DNA from: Candidatus Competibacter denitrificans Run_A_D11
GTDB taxonomy: Bacteria; Pseudomonadota; Gammaproteobacteria; Competibacterales; Competibacteraceae
Direction: 5' to 3'
Assembly: GCF_001051235.1 (NCBI RefSeq)
Contig: NZ_CBTJ020000083.1
Location: forward strand, 1 to 42,492
DNA: 42,492 bases
Part shown: in pieces, positions 25,887-35,643 of the stretch
Layout: every line of letters begins with the position of its first letter
Numbering within the stretch: the stretch's first letter is position 1
The notes under the pieces: model-generated
What the model saw: the letters and a program-made list of their open reading frames with translations, nothing else
What the model was told of the DNA's origin: nothing
Databases searched by the model: none
Position numbers and translations under genes: made by a program

Positions 25887-27217
25887 TGAATACCGTAAGC
25901 TCCTATCCACCCATTAAAGTCGGCATCCTCGGCCTCGGTACGGTCGGCGGTGGCGTTACCCGCGTGCTGGCTCGTAACGCCAGTGAAATCAGTCGCCGCG
26001 CCGGCCGGGATATCCTCATCACCCACGCCGCCGCCCGTAATCTCGATAGCACGACGGCCAACACCACCGGCATCAAACTGACTCAGGAAGGCTTGGAGGT
26101 GGTGGATGATCCTGAGGTTTCGATCATCATTGAGCTGATGGGCGGCTATGAACCGGCCCGCAGCTTGGTGCTGCGCGCTCTGGCCAACGGCAAGCATGTG
26201 GTGACCGCTAACAAGGCGCTGATCGCCAATCACGGTAACGAAATCTTCGCCGCCGCCCGCGATGCAGGAATGATGGTCGGCTTTGAAGCAGCGGTGGCCG
26301 GCGGTATCCCCATCATCAAAGCCATCCGCGAAGGCTTGGCCGGCAATCACCTGGAATGGGTGATGGGCATTATCAATGGCACCGCAAATTTTATCTTGAG
26401 CGAAATGCGCGGCAAGGGTCGCAACTTCCCCGACGTACTGGCCGAAGCGCAAAAGCTGGGCTATGCCGAAGCCGACCCAACCTTGGATATCGAGGGCATC
26501 GATGCTGCCCACAAGCTGACGATCCTCGCGTCCATCGCCTTCGGCATCCCGCTGCAATTCGACAAGGTTTACATCGAAGGCATCAGTCGGATCACTCGTG
26601 ATGACGTGGCGAACGCTACCAAGCTCGGTTACCGGATCAAACACCTCGGTATCGCTCGGCGCGACGAACACGGCGTGCAACTGCGGGTCCATCCGACGCT
26701 GATCCCGCAGCGGCAACTGCTAGCCCACGTCAACGGCGTGATGAATGCGGTGTTGGTCAAAGGCGATGCGGTCGGCCAAAATCTGTTTTACGGCGCGGGC
26801 GCGGGTGCGGAACCGACCGCCTCGGCAGTGGTTGCCGACATCATTGATGTGGTGCGCACCCTGACCACCGATCCAGAAAATCGCGTTCCGCATCTGGCGT
26901 TCCAGCCGGATGCCTTGTCCGATTTGCCAGTGGTGCCGATGGACGAGATCGAAACCGCCTGCTATCTGCGGCTGTTGGCGCTGGATCGGCCCGGTGTGCT
27001 GGCCGATATCACCCGCATCCTGGCGGACTGTGGCATCGGTATCGAAGCCTTTATGCAAAAGGAAGCTCCCGCCACCGCGAGCGTCGTGCCGGTGGTGCTA
27101 TTGACCAATCCCGTCAAGGAGCAACGAATGAATCAGGCCATCGCCGCCCTTGAGGCACTGGATAGCATCCGGGCGCCGGTGATGCGCATTCGGCTGGATT
27201 ATCTCGAATCGGATTAA
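25886..27217 (+). CDS. hom: Homoserine dehydrogenase
   Basis: A 443-residue monofunctional NAD(P)-dependent homoserine dehydrogenase, the branch-point enzyme to threonine and methionine. The N-terminal Rossmann motif GLGTVGGGV, the VTANKALIANHG segment and the catalytic region AEADPTLDIEGIDAAHK are clear. The C-terminal 90 residues form an ACT domain (LRLLALDRPGVLADITRIL), so threonine feedback is likely. The product feeds O-acetylhomoserine for MetY encoded at 40148-41422. No thrC follows. Confidence 0.96.
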   Translation: MNTVSSYPPIKVGILGLGTVGGGVTRVLARNASEISRRAGRDILITHAAARNLDSTTANTTGIKLTQEGLEVVDDPEVSIIIELMGGYEPARSLVLRALANGKHVVTANKALIANHGNEIFAAARDAGMMVGFEAAVAGGIPIIKAIREGLAGNHLEWVMGIINGTANFILSEMRGKGRNFPDVLAEAQKLGYAEADPTLDIEGIDAAHKLTILASIAFGIPLQFDKVYIEGISRITRDDVANATKLGYRIKHLGIARRDEHGVQLRVHPTLIPQRQLLAHVNGVMNAVLVKGDAVGQNLFYGAGAGAEPTASAVVADIIDVVRTLTTDPENRVPHLAFQPDALSDLPVVPMDEIETACYLRLLALDRPGVLADITRILADCGIGIEAFMQKEAPATASVVPVVLLTNPVKEQRMNQAIAALEALDSIRAPVMRIRLDYLESD

Positions 27218-27249
27218 GCGAATTTTAGCGATACCGACAAACGCTGACC

Positions 27250-28284
27250 GTGACCGCTACCCTGCATCTGGTAATCCCCGGCCTGTTGGATGCTGGGCCG
27301 CTGCTCCGAACCGATCCGGCTTTTCGCCAACTGAACGCACCCGCCCTGGAATGGTTGCTGGCGCGTGTCACGGCAACCCCCGCCCCCGTCGCCACGGATG
27401 CCGTTCTCTTGGAATTGTTTGGCGTACCGCCGCCGACGGCTGGGGATTTACCAGTCGCGGCTCTCTCCCGTCTCGCCGATGGGGGCACCGCCGATGATCG
27501 CTGGTGGTGGCGGGCTGATCCAGTGCATTTTCGCCCGGATTTGCGCAGCGTGTTTCTCGCTGATGCACGGCTACTGGCCATCGAACCGGCGGAAGCCCAG
27601 GCGCTGGCGGCGGCGTTCAACCAAACCTTCGCCGCCGATGGCTTGCAGTTGGAAGCTTTGCGGCCCGACCGCTGGTATCTGCCATTTTCCAGCCCTCCCC
27701 AGGTACAGACCCAGCCGCTGACGCTGGCGACCGGCCGCGATCTCCGCACCTTGCTGCCTGATGGGCCGGACAAAAGCCACTGGCACAAATTTTTGACTGA
27801 AGTGCAAATGTTGTTTCACACCCACCCGGTCAACCGCTTGCGCGAGGAACACGGTCAACCGCTGATCAGCGGCATCTGGCTCTGGGGGGGTGGTCGCCTA
27901 CCGGCCAGCGCCCGTGCGCCCGCTGCCGGGTTGTACACGGACGATCCGCTGTGCCGAGGTTTAGCACGGCTGGCTGGCGCTGCATCGAGTCCAGTGCCGG
28001 TTGATGCCAATGATTGGCTAGCGGCTGCGGAGGGTGAGCGGGACAGCTTAATCGTCCTGGAAACGACCCGTCATGATGCGGCGGAGGGTGAGCCTGCTGT
28101 CTGGGTGGAGCATCTCGGTGGGTTGGAACAGCAATGGTTCGCCCCTTGTCAGCGCCGGCTACAACGGGGCCAACTGGAGATGCTGTACCTTTATCCCGGC
28201 AATGGCCGCCGCTATACCGTGACCAAGGCCGCCCGCTGGCATATTTGGCGTTATCGGAAAGCTTTGGCCTTCTATCTGAGCTGA
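27250..28284 (+). CDS. RpfE-type (phosphoglycerate-mutase-like) protein of unknown role
   Basis: A 344-residue soluble protein. The segment FHTHPVNRLREEHGQPLISGIWLWGGG, and the typical place directly before recJ, are those of the proteins annotated as regulatory protein RpfE or 2,3-bisphosphoglycerate-independent phosphoglycerate mutase-like. Metal-binding residues of a true phosphoglycerate mutase are not obvious, so catalysis is doubtful. The start is a GTG at 27250 without a strong ribosome site. It lies 32 bases after hom and 32 before recJ and is probably in their operon. Confidence 0.75.
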   Translation: MTATLHLVIPGLLDAGPLLRTDPAFRQLNAPALEWLLARVTATPAPVATDAVLLELFGVPPPTAGDLPVAALSRLADGGTADDRWWWRADPVHFRPDLRSVFLADARLLAIEPAEAQALAAAFNQTFAADGLQLEALRPDRWYLPFSSPPQVQTQPLTLATGRDLRTLLPDGPDKSHWHKFLTEVQMLFHTHPVNRLREEHGQPLISGIWLWGGGRLPASARAPAAGLYTDDPLCRGLARLAGAASSPVPVDANDWLAAAEGERDSLIVLETTRHDAAEGEPAVWVEHLGGLEQQWFAPCQRRLQRGQLEMLYLYPGNGRRYTVTKAARWHIWRYRKALAFYLS

Positions 28285-28316
28285 CTCACGCTGCCACGCG
28301 GCGTCACCATCAATCC

Positions 28317-30035
28317 ATGCCTAAATTCATCGTCCGCCGCTCGATAGATCCGTCCAACAGCGATCTCTCGGTCGATCCTCTCCTCCAGCGGATTTACAGC
28401 GCCCGCAACATCCGTTCCAGCGCCGAATTGAGCAAGGAACTGCGATGCCTGGCCGCGCCAGCCACATTGCGCGATATTGAGCGCGCGACGGAGTTGCTCT
28501 ACACCGCGCTGCGTGAATGCTGGCGCATCGTGATCATCGCGGATTTTGATGCCGATGGCGCCACCAGTTGCGCATTGGCGATCCGGGCACTGCGTGCATT
28601 CGGTGCGGCTTGGGTCGGCTACCGCGTCCCCAATCGCTTCGAGCACAACTACGGCCTGACCCCGGAAATCGTCGCGGTCGCCGCGCAAGATCAACCTGAC
28701 TTGCTGATCACCGTCGATAACGGCATTTCCAGTCACGAAGGCGTCAAAGCGGCCCAAAATCTGGGAATGCGGGTGTTAGTCACCGATCACCATTTACCGG
28801 GGCGAGAACTGCCCTCGGCCGATGTGATCATCAACCCCAATCAGCCGGATGACGGCTTTCCGAGCAAATGTTTAGCCGGCGTTGGGGTGATTTTTTACGT
28901 GATGTCGGCGTTGCGCGCGCGGCTGCGGGAAGCGGGTTGGTTTACCGCGCGCGGCTTGGCGGAACCAAACATGGCGCAATTTCTGGATCTGGTCGCTTTC
29001 GGGACGGTGGCCGATGTGGTGCCGCTGGATCACCACAACCGGATTTTGGTCGATCAGGGGGTGCGCCGTATCCGGCAAGGCCGTTGCGTGGCCGGCATTA
29101 CCGCGCTCTGCGCCGTGGCCGGGCGGGATCAACCCCGCTTACACGCCAGCGACATCGGGTTTTATCTGGCTCCACGCTTGAACGCTGCCGGTCGCCTGGA
29201 GGATATGAGCCAAGGGATTGAATGCCTGCTCGCTGATGACCCACAAACTGCGCGAGCCATTGCCAGCCGGCTTGATATGATCAACCGCCAGCGCAATGAA
29301 ATCACCACGCAGATGCAAACGGAGGCGCTGGCCCATTTGGATCAGGTGGGACTTGATGGCGGAGAACTCGCCTTTGGCCTTTGCCTGTTTGATCCAGACT
29401 GGCATTCGGGTGTAGTCGGCATCATCGCCGGCCGTCTGAAAGATCGTTTGCACCGGCCGGTCATCGTGTTCGCGCCGGATCGTGGTGGCAAGATGAAAGG
29501 TTCAGGTCGCTCAGTGGAGGGGGTTCATCTGCGGGATGCCCTGGCAACCATAGCTGCTACTACACCGGGATTGATCGATCATTTTGGCGGTCATGCGATG
29601 GCGGTTGGCCTGACGTTGGCGGTCGAATCCTTTGCAGCCTTCCGCCAAGCCTTCGACATCGAAATCCGCCGCTGGCTGCACGCCGAGGACCTGCACGGTC
29701 GGCTGTTAAGCGATGGAGAATTGGCACCTGCTCACTTTTGCCTGGAAACGGCTGAGCACTTGAGCGAGGCGGGACCGTGGGGCCAGGGTTTCCCTGAGCC
29801 GCTGTTTGATGGGGTTTTCACCATCGTCTCGCATCGCGTGCTGAAAGAGCAGCACTTGAAACTGTGGTTGCGCCCAGAAGGCGGCGCGGTCGAGTTGGAA
29901 GCCATTGCCTTCAATCGCGCCCGTGATTTCAGTCCCGTCACGGGTCGGGCACGTATCGCTTACCGCCTGGACGCCAACGAATGGCGCGGTACGCGGCGCT
30001 TGCAGCTACGGGTTGAATACCTGGAAACCGTTTAA
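28317..30035 (+). CDS. recJ: Single-stranded-DNA-specific 5'-3' exonuclease RecJ
   Basis: A 572-residue DHH-superfamily nuclease used in recombination and mismatch repair. Motifs: IADFDADGATSCA, TVDNGISSHEG, VTDHHLPG (the DHH motif), a later DLVAFGTVADVVPLD, and the DHHA1 motif GGHAMAVGL. A continuous frame begins at 28134, but ATG 28317 gives the standard N-terminus (MPKFIVRRS) after the previous gene ends. Its stop codon overlaps the stop of the convergent cyclase gene in the palindrome TTAA (30032-30035). Confidence 0.94.
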   Translation: MPKFIVRRSIDPSNSDLSVDPLLQRIYSARNIRSSAELSKELRCLAAPATLRDIERATELLYTALRECWRIVIIADFDADGATSCALAIRALRAFGAAWVGYRVPNRFEHNYGLTPEIVAVAAQDQPDLLITVDNGISSHEGVKAAQNLGMRVLVTDHHLPGRELPSADVIINPNQPDDGFPSKCLAGVGVIFYVMSALRARLREAGWFTARGLAEPNMAQFLDLVAFGTVADVVPLDHHNRILVDQGVRRIRQGRCVAGITALCAVAGRDQPRLHASDIGFYLAPRLNAAGRLEDMSQGIECLLADDPQTARAIASRLDMINRQRNEITTQMQTEALAHLDQVGLDGGELAFGLCLFDPDWHSGVVGIIAGRLKDRLHRPVIVFAPDRGGKMKGSGRSVEGVHLRDALATIAATTPGLIDHFGGHAMAVGLTLAVESFAAFRQAFDIEIRRWLHAEDLHGRLLSDGELAPAHFCLETAEHLSEAGPWGQGFPEPLFDGVFTIVSHRVLKEQHLKLWLRPEGGAVELEAIAFNRARDFSPVTGRARIAYRLDANEWRGTRRLQLRVEYLETV

Positions 30036-31987
30036 CTATCGCCTGGTTGCTCAGCAAATCGCCAACCGTTCTTGCCGCCTCGTTTGGCGGCATACATGGC
30101 GCTGTCGGCCTGACGAAGTAGGTTCATGGCGACTTCCAAAGTTGCCGGAGACTCCGGCCGATAAATGGCGATACCGATGCTGGCGCTCACACTAACGGTC
30201 GTCGTACCCAAGGAGACCGGTTCAGCAACGCAGGTGATTATCTTTTCCGCGACAGTCACCGCCATTTCCGGGCGCTCTAAATCAGGCAGCAGTAAGATAA
30301 ATTCATCACCGCCCAGCCGCGCTGGCGTATCGCTCGCCCGGATGCTGTTCCGTAACCGCACGGCGACCTGACGCAACAGCTCATCACCGGCATCGTGCCC
30401 ATGCATATCGTTGACCTGCTTGAAACCATCCAGATCAACCAACAGGACCGCCAGCAACCGCCATTGACGCCGGGACTGCTGCAACCCCTTGCGTAAGTGC
30501 TCGAACAGTAAGTTGCGGTTGGCGAGTCCAGTCAGCGTGTCGTAGTTCGCCAAGCGCCAATTACGCAAACTGGCCTCAGCCAACGCTCGGGTACGTTCCT
30601 CGACTTTGGCTTCAATCTTTGCTTCCAGCGTCTGGTTATAATCCTGCAACAACGCTTCGGTCTTTTTTTGGAGAGTCTGGGTTGTTTTGTGGTCGCTGAT
30701 ATCCGTCGTGGTGCCTCGATAACCCAAAAACTCGCCCGCAACACCGAACATGGGTAAACCGCTATTACGAGTCCAGATCGGTTGATCCCTACCGGGCAGT
30801 GCCATCAGTAATACCTGTTGGCGAAATGGCTGTCGCTGCGAAAGGGCCTGTCGAACCGCCACCCAATCAGTATCTTGCTCCTGTTCGACGATGAATCGCA
30901 GCCAATTGGCACTGGCCGTACCTGCATGGAGGCGGATGGTTGCCGCCAATTGCCCGCGCAGGGTCCGCAGCGCACCGTCCGCGTCGAACTCCCACAGCAA
31001 GTCATTGGAGATCTCAGCCAGATCATGAAACAGCACGGTGTTGTAGGCCTGCTCGTGAAAGAAGGCAGCGGTGATCAGCCCTAAGATCGCCACCGCGGTC
31101 ATCACCAAATGGTACTGCCAAATCAGTGCCGGCGGGCCGAATACCAGCAGAACCCCGATGATCGTCAACTCAAAGCAAAGGACTGCCAGGACCGCCCCGC
31201 GCACCCCATGCGTGACCACAATCCAAACCAGAATGGGTAACCACAACAGCGCGATAAAGGGTTGCGGCTGAGTCTGCGAAAAGTGACTCGGTAGCCAAAA
31301 CAGCAGTACCACCACGCCGACCGACAGAGCCAGTTGAAAAGACAGATGGCCTGAGCAAAGACGAACGATTGCGCGCCAAGAAGATCGCTTTGGCAGTGAA
31401 ACCTGGCGTAGGCGTTGTACCCACGGTACCCCGTAAACCAGCAATAGCGGCGCAATGGTCGCTACCCCGACAAACTCCCCAATCCACCAGCCAAGGACGA
31501 CCGCCCAAACTGAAGATTGGGCGGGCAATAGGCCAGCCGTCTCGAACAAGTACGTGCTCACCAGCGCCGCAAAGAAGGCCGCACCCGCAGATGCGCCGAG
31601 AAATGCGGCTACCCGATGTAAATCCTTGAAGCGTGTCGGTCCGTGCCCACCGGAATAAGATCGGAGGATCAGAGCCGCGCCGAGATAACCGAGTGGCGGC
31701 AACACGCTCGCTGCCAGATAAGAGGGCCAAGCGGTCAACGGCCAAATCGATCCATTGGCCATCAGGGACACCAGCACCGGCAACGCCAAGGCCCATCCTC
31801 CACATTCGAGCAAAATGGCGAAGGTCAAGCCAGCAGCCGGAAACCACGCGCTGATTCCGACCACCAAGTTTAACTGGTACGAGGCGAACCATAGAGCGAG
31901 CCAAGCAGTGCCATAGCCGAGGGCCAACACCACCTGCCATGTCCGGCCGGGTGCAAGCGCAGCGTCTGCGGCGCAGCGTTTTTGCAT
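30032..31987 (-). CDS. MASE1-domain diguanylate cyclase
   Basis: A 651-residue membrane protein. The N-terminal 300 residues have eight or so hydrophobic helices and the pattern of a MASE1 sensor domain (GISAWFPAAGLTFAILL). A PAS-like region follows, ending in YRGTTTDISDH, then a coiled-coil linker and the GGDEF domain (YDTLTGLANR, GGDEF at about 559-563). RASD five residues before GGDEF is an I-site. ATG 31987 has GAGG 6 bases upstream; the frame opens with a TTG at 32017. It is the second diguanylate cyclase of the window and shares only the GGDEF domain with the first. Confidence 0.93.
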   Translation of the reverse strand: MQKRCAADAALAPGRTWQVVLALGYGTAWLALWFASYQLNLVVGISAWFPAAGLTFAILLECGGWALALPVLVSLMANGSIWPLTAWPSYLAASVLPPLGYLGAALILRSYSGGHGPTRFKDLHRVAAFLGASAGAAFFAALVSTYLFETAGLLPAQSSVWAVVLGWWIGEFVGVATIAPLLLVYGVPWVQRLRQVSLPKRSSWRAIVRLCSGHLSFQLALSVGVVVLLFWLPSHFSQTQPQPFIALLWLPILVWIVVTHGVRGAVLAVLCFELTIIGVLLVFGPPALIWQYHLVMTAVAILGLITAAFFHEQAYNTVLFHDLAEISNDLLWEFDADGALRTLRGQLAATIRLHAGTASANWLRFIVEQEQDTDWVAVRQALSQRQPFRQQVLLMALPGRDQPIWTRNSGLPMFGVAGEFLGYRGTTTDISDHKTTQTLQKKTEALLQDYNQTLEAKIEAKVEERTRALAEASLRNWRLANYDTLTGLANRNLLFEHLRKGLQQSRRQWRLLAVLLVDLDGFKQVNDMHGHDAGDELLRQVAVRLRNSIRASDTPARLGGDEFILLLPDLERPEMAVTVAEKIITCVAEPVSLGTTTVSVSASIGIAIYRPESPATLEVAMNLLRQADSAMYAAKRGGKNGWRFAEQPGDS

Positions 31988-32068
31988 CTCGTACCTCAAA
32001 ATCCTAAAACTCGCCAAAAACCGTCATCACCACCTCGCTTGGCCAGGGCCGACCACGGTCATAGCCAA

Positions 32069-32887
32069 TTAATAATGGCAAACGTGATAGAGCGCATCAT
32101 CAGCCAAAATCGCCGCCAGAACATCACCCACCACCGTCGCCCACCGCTGGCAGCCGGTCATATCCGCCAGTAAATCCTGCCGAATTTCGATTTCGACATG
32201 CGGTAAGCCGGCCGCCGCCGCGTGTGTCTCCATAGTAAAACCGACTTCCCGGCCGGAATAAGGTTCGTTATCGCCCACACAGAGTTCAGGATCGGCGCGA
32301 AATCGGGCCAATGCCGGTAATGCCAGGCGAGGATCTCGATTCCATAGTACGCCGATATGCCATGGCCGACGAAACCCGTTCATGACCGGCGTGAAGCTGT
32401 GCAGGGCGATCAATGCCGGCACTCGCCCGCTACCGTGTCGCCAACGGTGTACCAGCGCTCCGGTAATCGCATGATGGTAAGGCCAGAATACGTTGTCGAG
32501 GCGGGATTCGGCGGCGGCATCGCCCAGATTTTGATTGCCAGTGATGACCACGCCATCGCTGATTTCGGCGATAGACGTGGGATCGCCAGGCGAACGATTA
32601 CAATCGATCACCAGCCGTGAATAGCCAGCTAACACGGCCGGTGCGTTCAAGCGCGCCGCCAGCAGCCGGGTAACCTCCGCCGCTCCGATATCCCACGCGA
32701 TGTGGCGGGACAACTCCGCTGCTCCCAGCCCTAAATCATTGAGGCATGCGGGTACTCGGTTGCTGGCATGATCGCACACCAAGACGACTGCGGATTGGCC
32801 GTCTGGGTTGAGCACGGTAAACGGCGCTGGATCATCGGCCCCAAGCAGGGACAGCTTGAGCGGTGAATAGCCGAAATCAGGAGTCAT
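32069..32887 (-). CDS. N-formylglutamate amidohydrolase family protein
   Basis: A 272-residue zinc-type amidohydrolase. The N-terminal CDHASNRVP and the later VIDCNRSPGDPTSI and ALHSFTPVMNG are conserved in this family, which releases formate or related groups from N-formylglutamate in histidine degradation. No hut genes are nearby, so the physiological substrate may differ. It lies 62 bases from the prk stop on the same strand. Confidence 0.85.
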   Translation of the reverse strand: MTPDFGYSPLKLSLLGADDPAPFTVLNPDGQSAVVLVCDHASNRVPACLNDLGLGAAELSRHIAWDIGAAEVTRLLAARLNAPAVLAGYSRLVIDCNRSPGDPTSIAEISDGVVITGNQNLGDAAAESRLDNVFWPYHHAITGALVHRWRHGSGRVPALIALHSFTPVMNGFRRPWHIGVLWNRDPRLALPALARFRADPELCVGDNEPYSGREVGFTMETHAAAAGLPHVEIEIRQDLLADMTGCQRWATVVGDVLAAILADDALYHVCHY

Positions 32888-32949
32888 GGAAAACGCAATG
32901 CGGTTAAGGCCAGGCCAAATCGACGGGCCTGAAGGATTGGATGGGGTGA

Positions 32950-33822
32950 TTATAGAACTCTTCGATGCACCAGACGCTCAATCAAGGGTTGCAAAATAAT
33001 CTCCATGGCGAAACCGATCTTGCCTCCTGGTACGACGATAGTATTGCAACGTGACATAAACGAATCATGAATCATGTGTAACAGATTAACAAAATCCGGC
33101 TTCGTCTTGTGGACATCCTTAAAACGAATCACCACAAAGCTTTCGTCGAGGGTAGGAATATCGCGGGCGATAAACGGGTTGGACGTATCCACCGTTGGTA
33201 CTCGCTGAAAATTGATGTCGGTGCGCGAGAATTGCGGCACGATATAGTGGGTGTAGTCGTACATCCGCCGTAAGATGGTGTCCGTTACCGCTTCGGCGCT
33301 ATAGCCGCGTTCGGCCGTATCTCGATGGATCTTTTGAATCCATTCCAAATTGATGATCGGCACCACGCCGATCAGTAAATCGACATAACAGGCCACGTTG
33401 ATCCGGTCGGTGACCACGCCGCCGTGTAGCCCTTCATAAAACAACAGATCGGTTTCAGTCGGCAGTTGCTGCCAAGGCGTAAAGCTACCAGGCTCCTGGG
33501 CCAAGCGCTCCGCTTCCTGCCGGTCGTGGACATAGTGACGGCGTAAGCCGGTTCCATGCTCGCTGTATTCCATGAACAAAGCTTCCAGCCGGTCGAACAG
33601 ATTGCCCTCTGGGCCAAAATGACTCAGATAACGGCCTTGGGCGTAGGCTTGCTCCGCCTGCTGCTGCATTTCGAGCCGGTCATAGCGGTGAAAGCTGTCA
33701 CCTTCGACCAGGGCGGCGTTAATCCCATCCCGAAAGAAGATGTGCTCCATCGCGACGCGAACCGTCGAGGTGCCGGCTCCCGACGAACCGGTAATCGCAA
33801 TAATCGGGTGCTGCTTCGACAT
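32950..33822 (-). CDS. prk: Phosphoribulokinase
   Basis: A 290-residue class I phosphoribulokinase that makes ribulose 1,5-bisphosphate from ribulose 5-phosphate and ATP. The Walker A motif GSSGAGTST, EGDSFHRY, FYEGLHGGV and the strongly conserved RVPTVDTSNPF and VVPGGKIGFAMEI are present. The length equals E. coli PrkB (289), and the family includes both Calvin-cycle enzymes and PrkB of heterotrophs. No RuBisCO or cbb regulator is visible in the window, so a Calvin-cycle role is open. The bases 33823-33941 hold no recognisable element. Confidence 0.93.
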   Translation of the reverse strand: MSKQHPIIAITGSSGAGTSTVRVAMEHIFFRDGINAALVEGDSFHRYDRLEMQQQAEQAYAQGRYLSHFGPEGNLFDRLEALFMEYSEHGTGLRRHYVHDRQEAERLAQEPGSFTPWQQLPTETDLLFYEGLHGGVVTDRINVACYVDLLIGVVPIINLEWIQKIHRDTAERGYSAEAVTDTILRRMYDYTHYIVPQFSRTDINFQRVPTVDTSNPFIARDIPTLDESFVVIRFKDVHKTKPDFVNLLHMIHDSFMSRCNTIVVPGGKIGFAMEIILQPLIERLVHRRVL

Positions 33823-33941
33823 GACGGCCCCACAGAGTGAATTTCAAGCGGGACCGATTATAGCCAAGTTTATATTGCAATGCAGCAAAACGACTTGCCA
33901 AACTGGCAAACTCCCTACGGATGGCGTGCGGCCCGCCCGTG

Positions 33942-34583
33942 CTAACCGAAATGACGCAGAGCAAAAGGCACCATATCATTCAATAATTTCTGAAGCGCCC
34001 TATTGGCTGCCTGGGCTGCGCCATAGGCATCTTCAGTAGGCGCTGGCTCAATCGCTTCGAACACTTGGGTTGCCAATACATGGCCACTTTTCATATTCAA
34101 GACTTTGATGCGCGTCATCAGTCGCACCCGGCTTGGTTGTGAAGCGACAAATTCTTGTTGCAAACGCATGACATCGACATCCACCCGCAAATCCGCCATC
34201 GTCGGTGCCGGCGGCGAGACCACCGCCTTAAAAGCACCGGTGCCTTCGAAGGCGCGTACTAAAACCGGCAATAACATCTTCGCCGGCGTATCGCTCCAGA
34301 TATTGTTGCTGTAGTAATCCAATTTCAGCGGCTCTTTGGTATAGGCGATTCGGTTGGAGTCGAATCCCGGAGCGGCCTTCGGCACCGTGACCAGCAGCGT
34401 CTTCCCATTCGAGCGCCGTGCCGTCGGTGGCGAGAAATTCCCCCCATCCAGTAGATAAGACTGTGGCGGCTCGGATCTGTCTTGCGGTAGCGAGCAGCCA
34501 ACGAGCGTGGCCAGACACAGCAACGCCCATACAAAGCGATTAGTTTTGATCTTTAATCGGCTTTCTGAGCCGTTCACCATCAT
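33942..34583 (-). CDS. ABC-type transport auxiliary lipoprotein (PqiC/YmbA-like)
   Basis: A 213-residue outer-membrane or periplasmic lipoprotein. The signal peptide ends with LATLVGC, a lipobox whose Cys30 should be acylated. The body (KLDYYSNNIWSDTPAKMLLPVL, RVDVDVMRLQQEF) matches the auxiliary component of MCE transporters. It is the last gene of the mlaEFD run, 73 bases after the MCE subunit, so it probably docks the system to the outer membrane. GGGAG lies shortly upstream; two Met codons are adjacent (34583 and 34580). Confidence 0.85.
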   Translation of the reverse strand: MMVNGSESRLKIKTNRFVWALLCLATLVGCSLPQDRSEPPQSYLLDGGNFSPPTARRSNGKTLLVTVPKAAPGFDSNRIAYTKEPLKLDYYSNNIWSDTPAKMLLPVLVRAFEGTGAFKAVVSPPAPTMADLRVDVDVMRLQQEFVASQPSRVRLMTRIKVLNMKSGHVLATQVFEAIEPAPTEDAYGAAQAANRALQKLLNDMVPFALRHFG

Positions 34584-34656
34584 TCTTCTCCCTTAAGAGG
34601 CATTGACAAAAAAACCTGAATTCTCTGACTGCACAGGGTGATCATGAGGCGATGAC

Positions 34657-35643
34657 TCACTTCTCACCCGGACCCGGCCGCCCCGTGGGTTTGCCCAGCA
34701 ATAGAGCGCGCGGATGTTGTTCCAATAGCTCGGCCAACCGTCGTAACGTCTCGACCAGATCGTTCGCTTGCACCAAGATTTCATTGACCGATGGCCCGAT
34801 TTCCCCCAGACGCCGCAATTCCTGCCGACCGACCTGCGCCACACCACTCACATCCTGGCCGGTTTGATTGAACGTATCGGCTGTCTTACGCACCGATTGT
34901 GCTGCCGCCCGGAAATCAGTGAGGGTCGCGCGTGCTTGGCCGACCAGATCACCGCCAGCTTCCAAATCGGTCGCCAAGCGATCCAAGACCTTGCCCAACC
35001 GGTCGGTGCGCTTGGCCAATTCGCCGGTGAACCCTTCAACATTTTTCACAATGCGATCCACACTATCAGCCCGGCCGGCTATCGTGCCGGTGATCGTGCT
35101 GCCATGGCGTAAAATCTCGGCAATGGCTTTCTGGTTATCATCACTCAGCAACTGTTCTAAACGGTTTGAGAAATTATTGACGTTAGTCAGGATGTTATTG
35201 AACGCATCGTCCAGCCGCGCGACCAACGACGGCCCGGCCCGAATCACCGGCAAATCTTGATTGGCTTGCTTTTCGAGGGGCGGCGAACCGGCCCCGCCAC
35301 CGCTCAGTTCCACCGACGCGACACCGGTTAAGCCGCGCGTCGATAAGGTTGCGATGGTATCGCGCCGGATCGGCGTGCCGCGCTCGATATCCAGGATGAC
35401 AGCGACCTGATCAGGGTTAGCTGGATTAAGCTGAATCGATTCGACTTGACCGACTTGAACCCCCCGATAACGCACCGTCGCTTTTAAGTTCAGGCCAGCC
35501 ACTGATTCCTGAAAATACACCCGATAGCGGTCGTAAACTTTGGCATCACCGCCCACGGTAAGCCAGAACACGACACCCAGCAGGGCCGCTCCCAGCAGCA
35601 CGACGAACAAACCGACCAGCGTATAGTTGACTTTACTCAGCAC
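34657..35643 (-). CDS. mlaD: MCE-domain lipid transport subunit (MlaD family)
   Basis: A 328-residue protein with an N-terminal membrane helix (YTLVGLFVVLLGAALLGVVFWL), one MCE domain (VYFQESVAGLNLKATVRYRG, about residues 40-120), and a long helical C-terminal half expected to form a hexameric tube or coiled coil across the periplasm. It is longer than E. coli MlaD (183) and closer to the extended MCE proteins. The frame opens at a TTG at 35679; the GTG at 35643 gives the natural N-terminus VLSKVNYTLVG and overlaps the MlaF gene end by 11 bases. Confidence 0.9.
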   Translation of the reverse strand: MLSKVNYTLVGLFVVLLGAALLGVVFWLTVGGDAKVYDRYRVYFQESVAGLNLKATVRYRGVQVGQVESIQLNPANPDQVAVILDIERGTPIRRDTIATLSTRGLTGVASVELSGGGAGSPPLEKQANQDLPVIRAGPSLVARLDDAFNNILTNVNNFSNRLEQLLSDDNQKAIAEILRHGSTITGTIAGRADSVDRIVKNVEGFTGELAKRTDRLGKVLDRLATDLEAGGDLVGQARATLTDFRAAAQSVRKTADTFNQTGQDVSGVAQVGRQELRRLGEIGPSVNEILVQANDLVETLRRLAELLEQHPRALLLGKPTGRPGPGEK

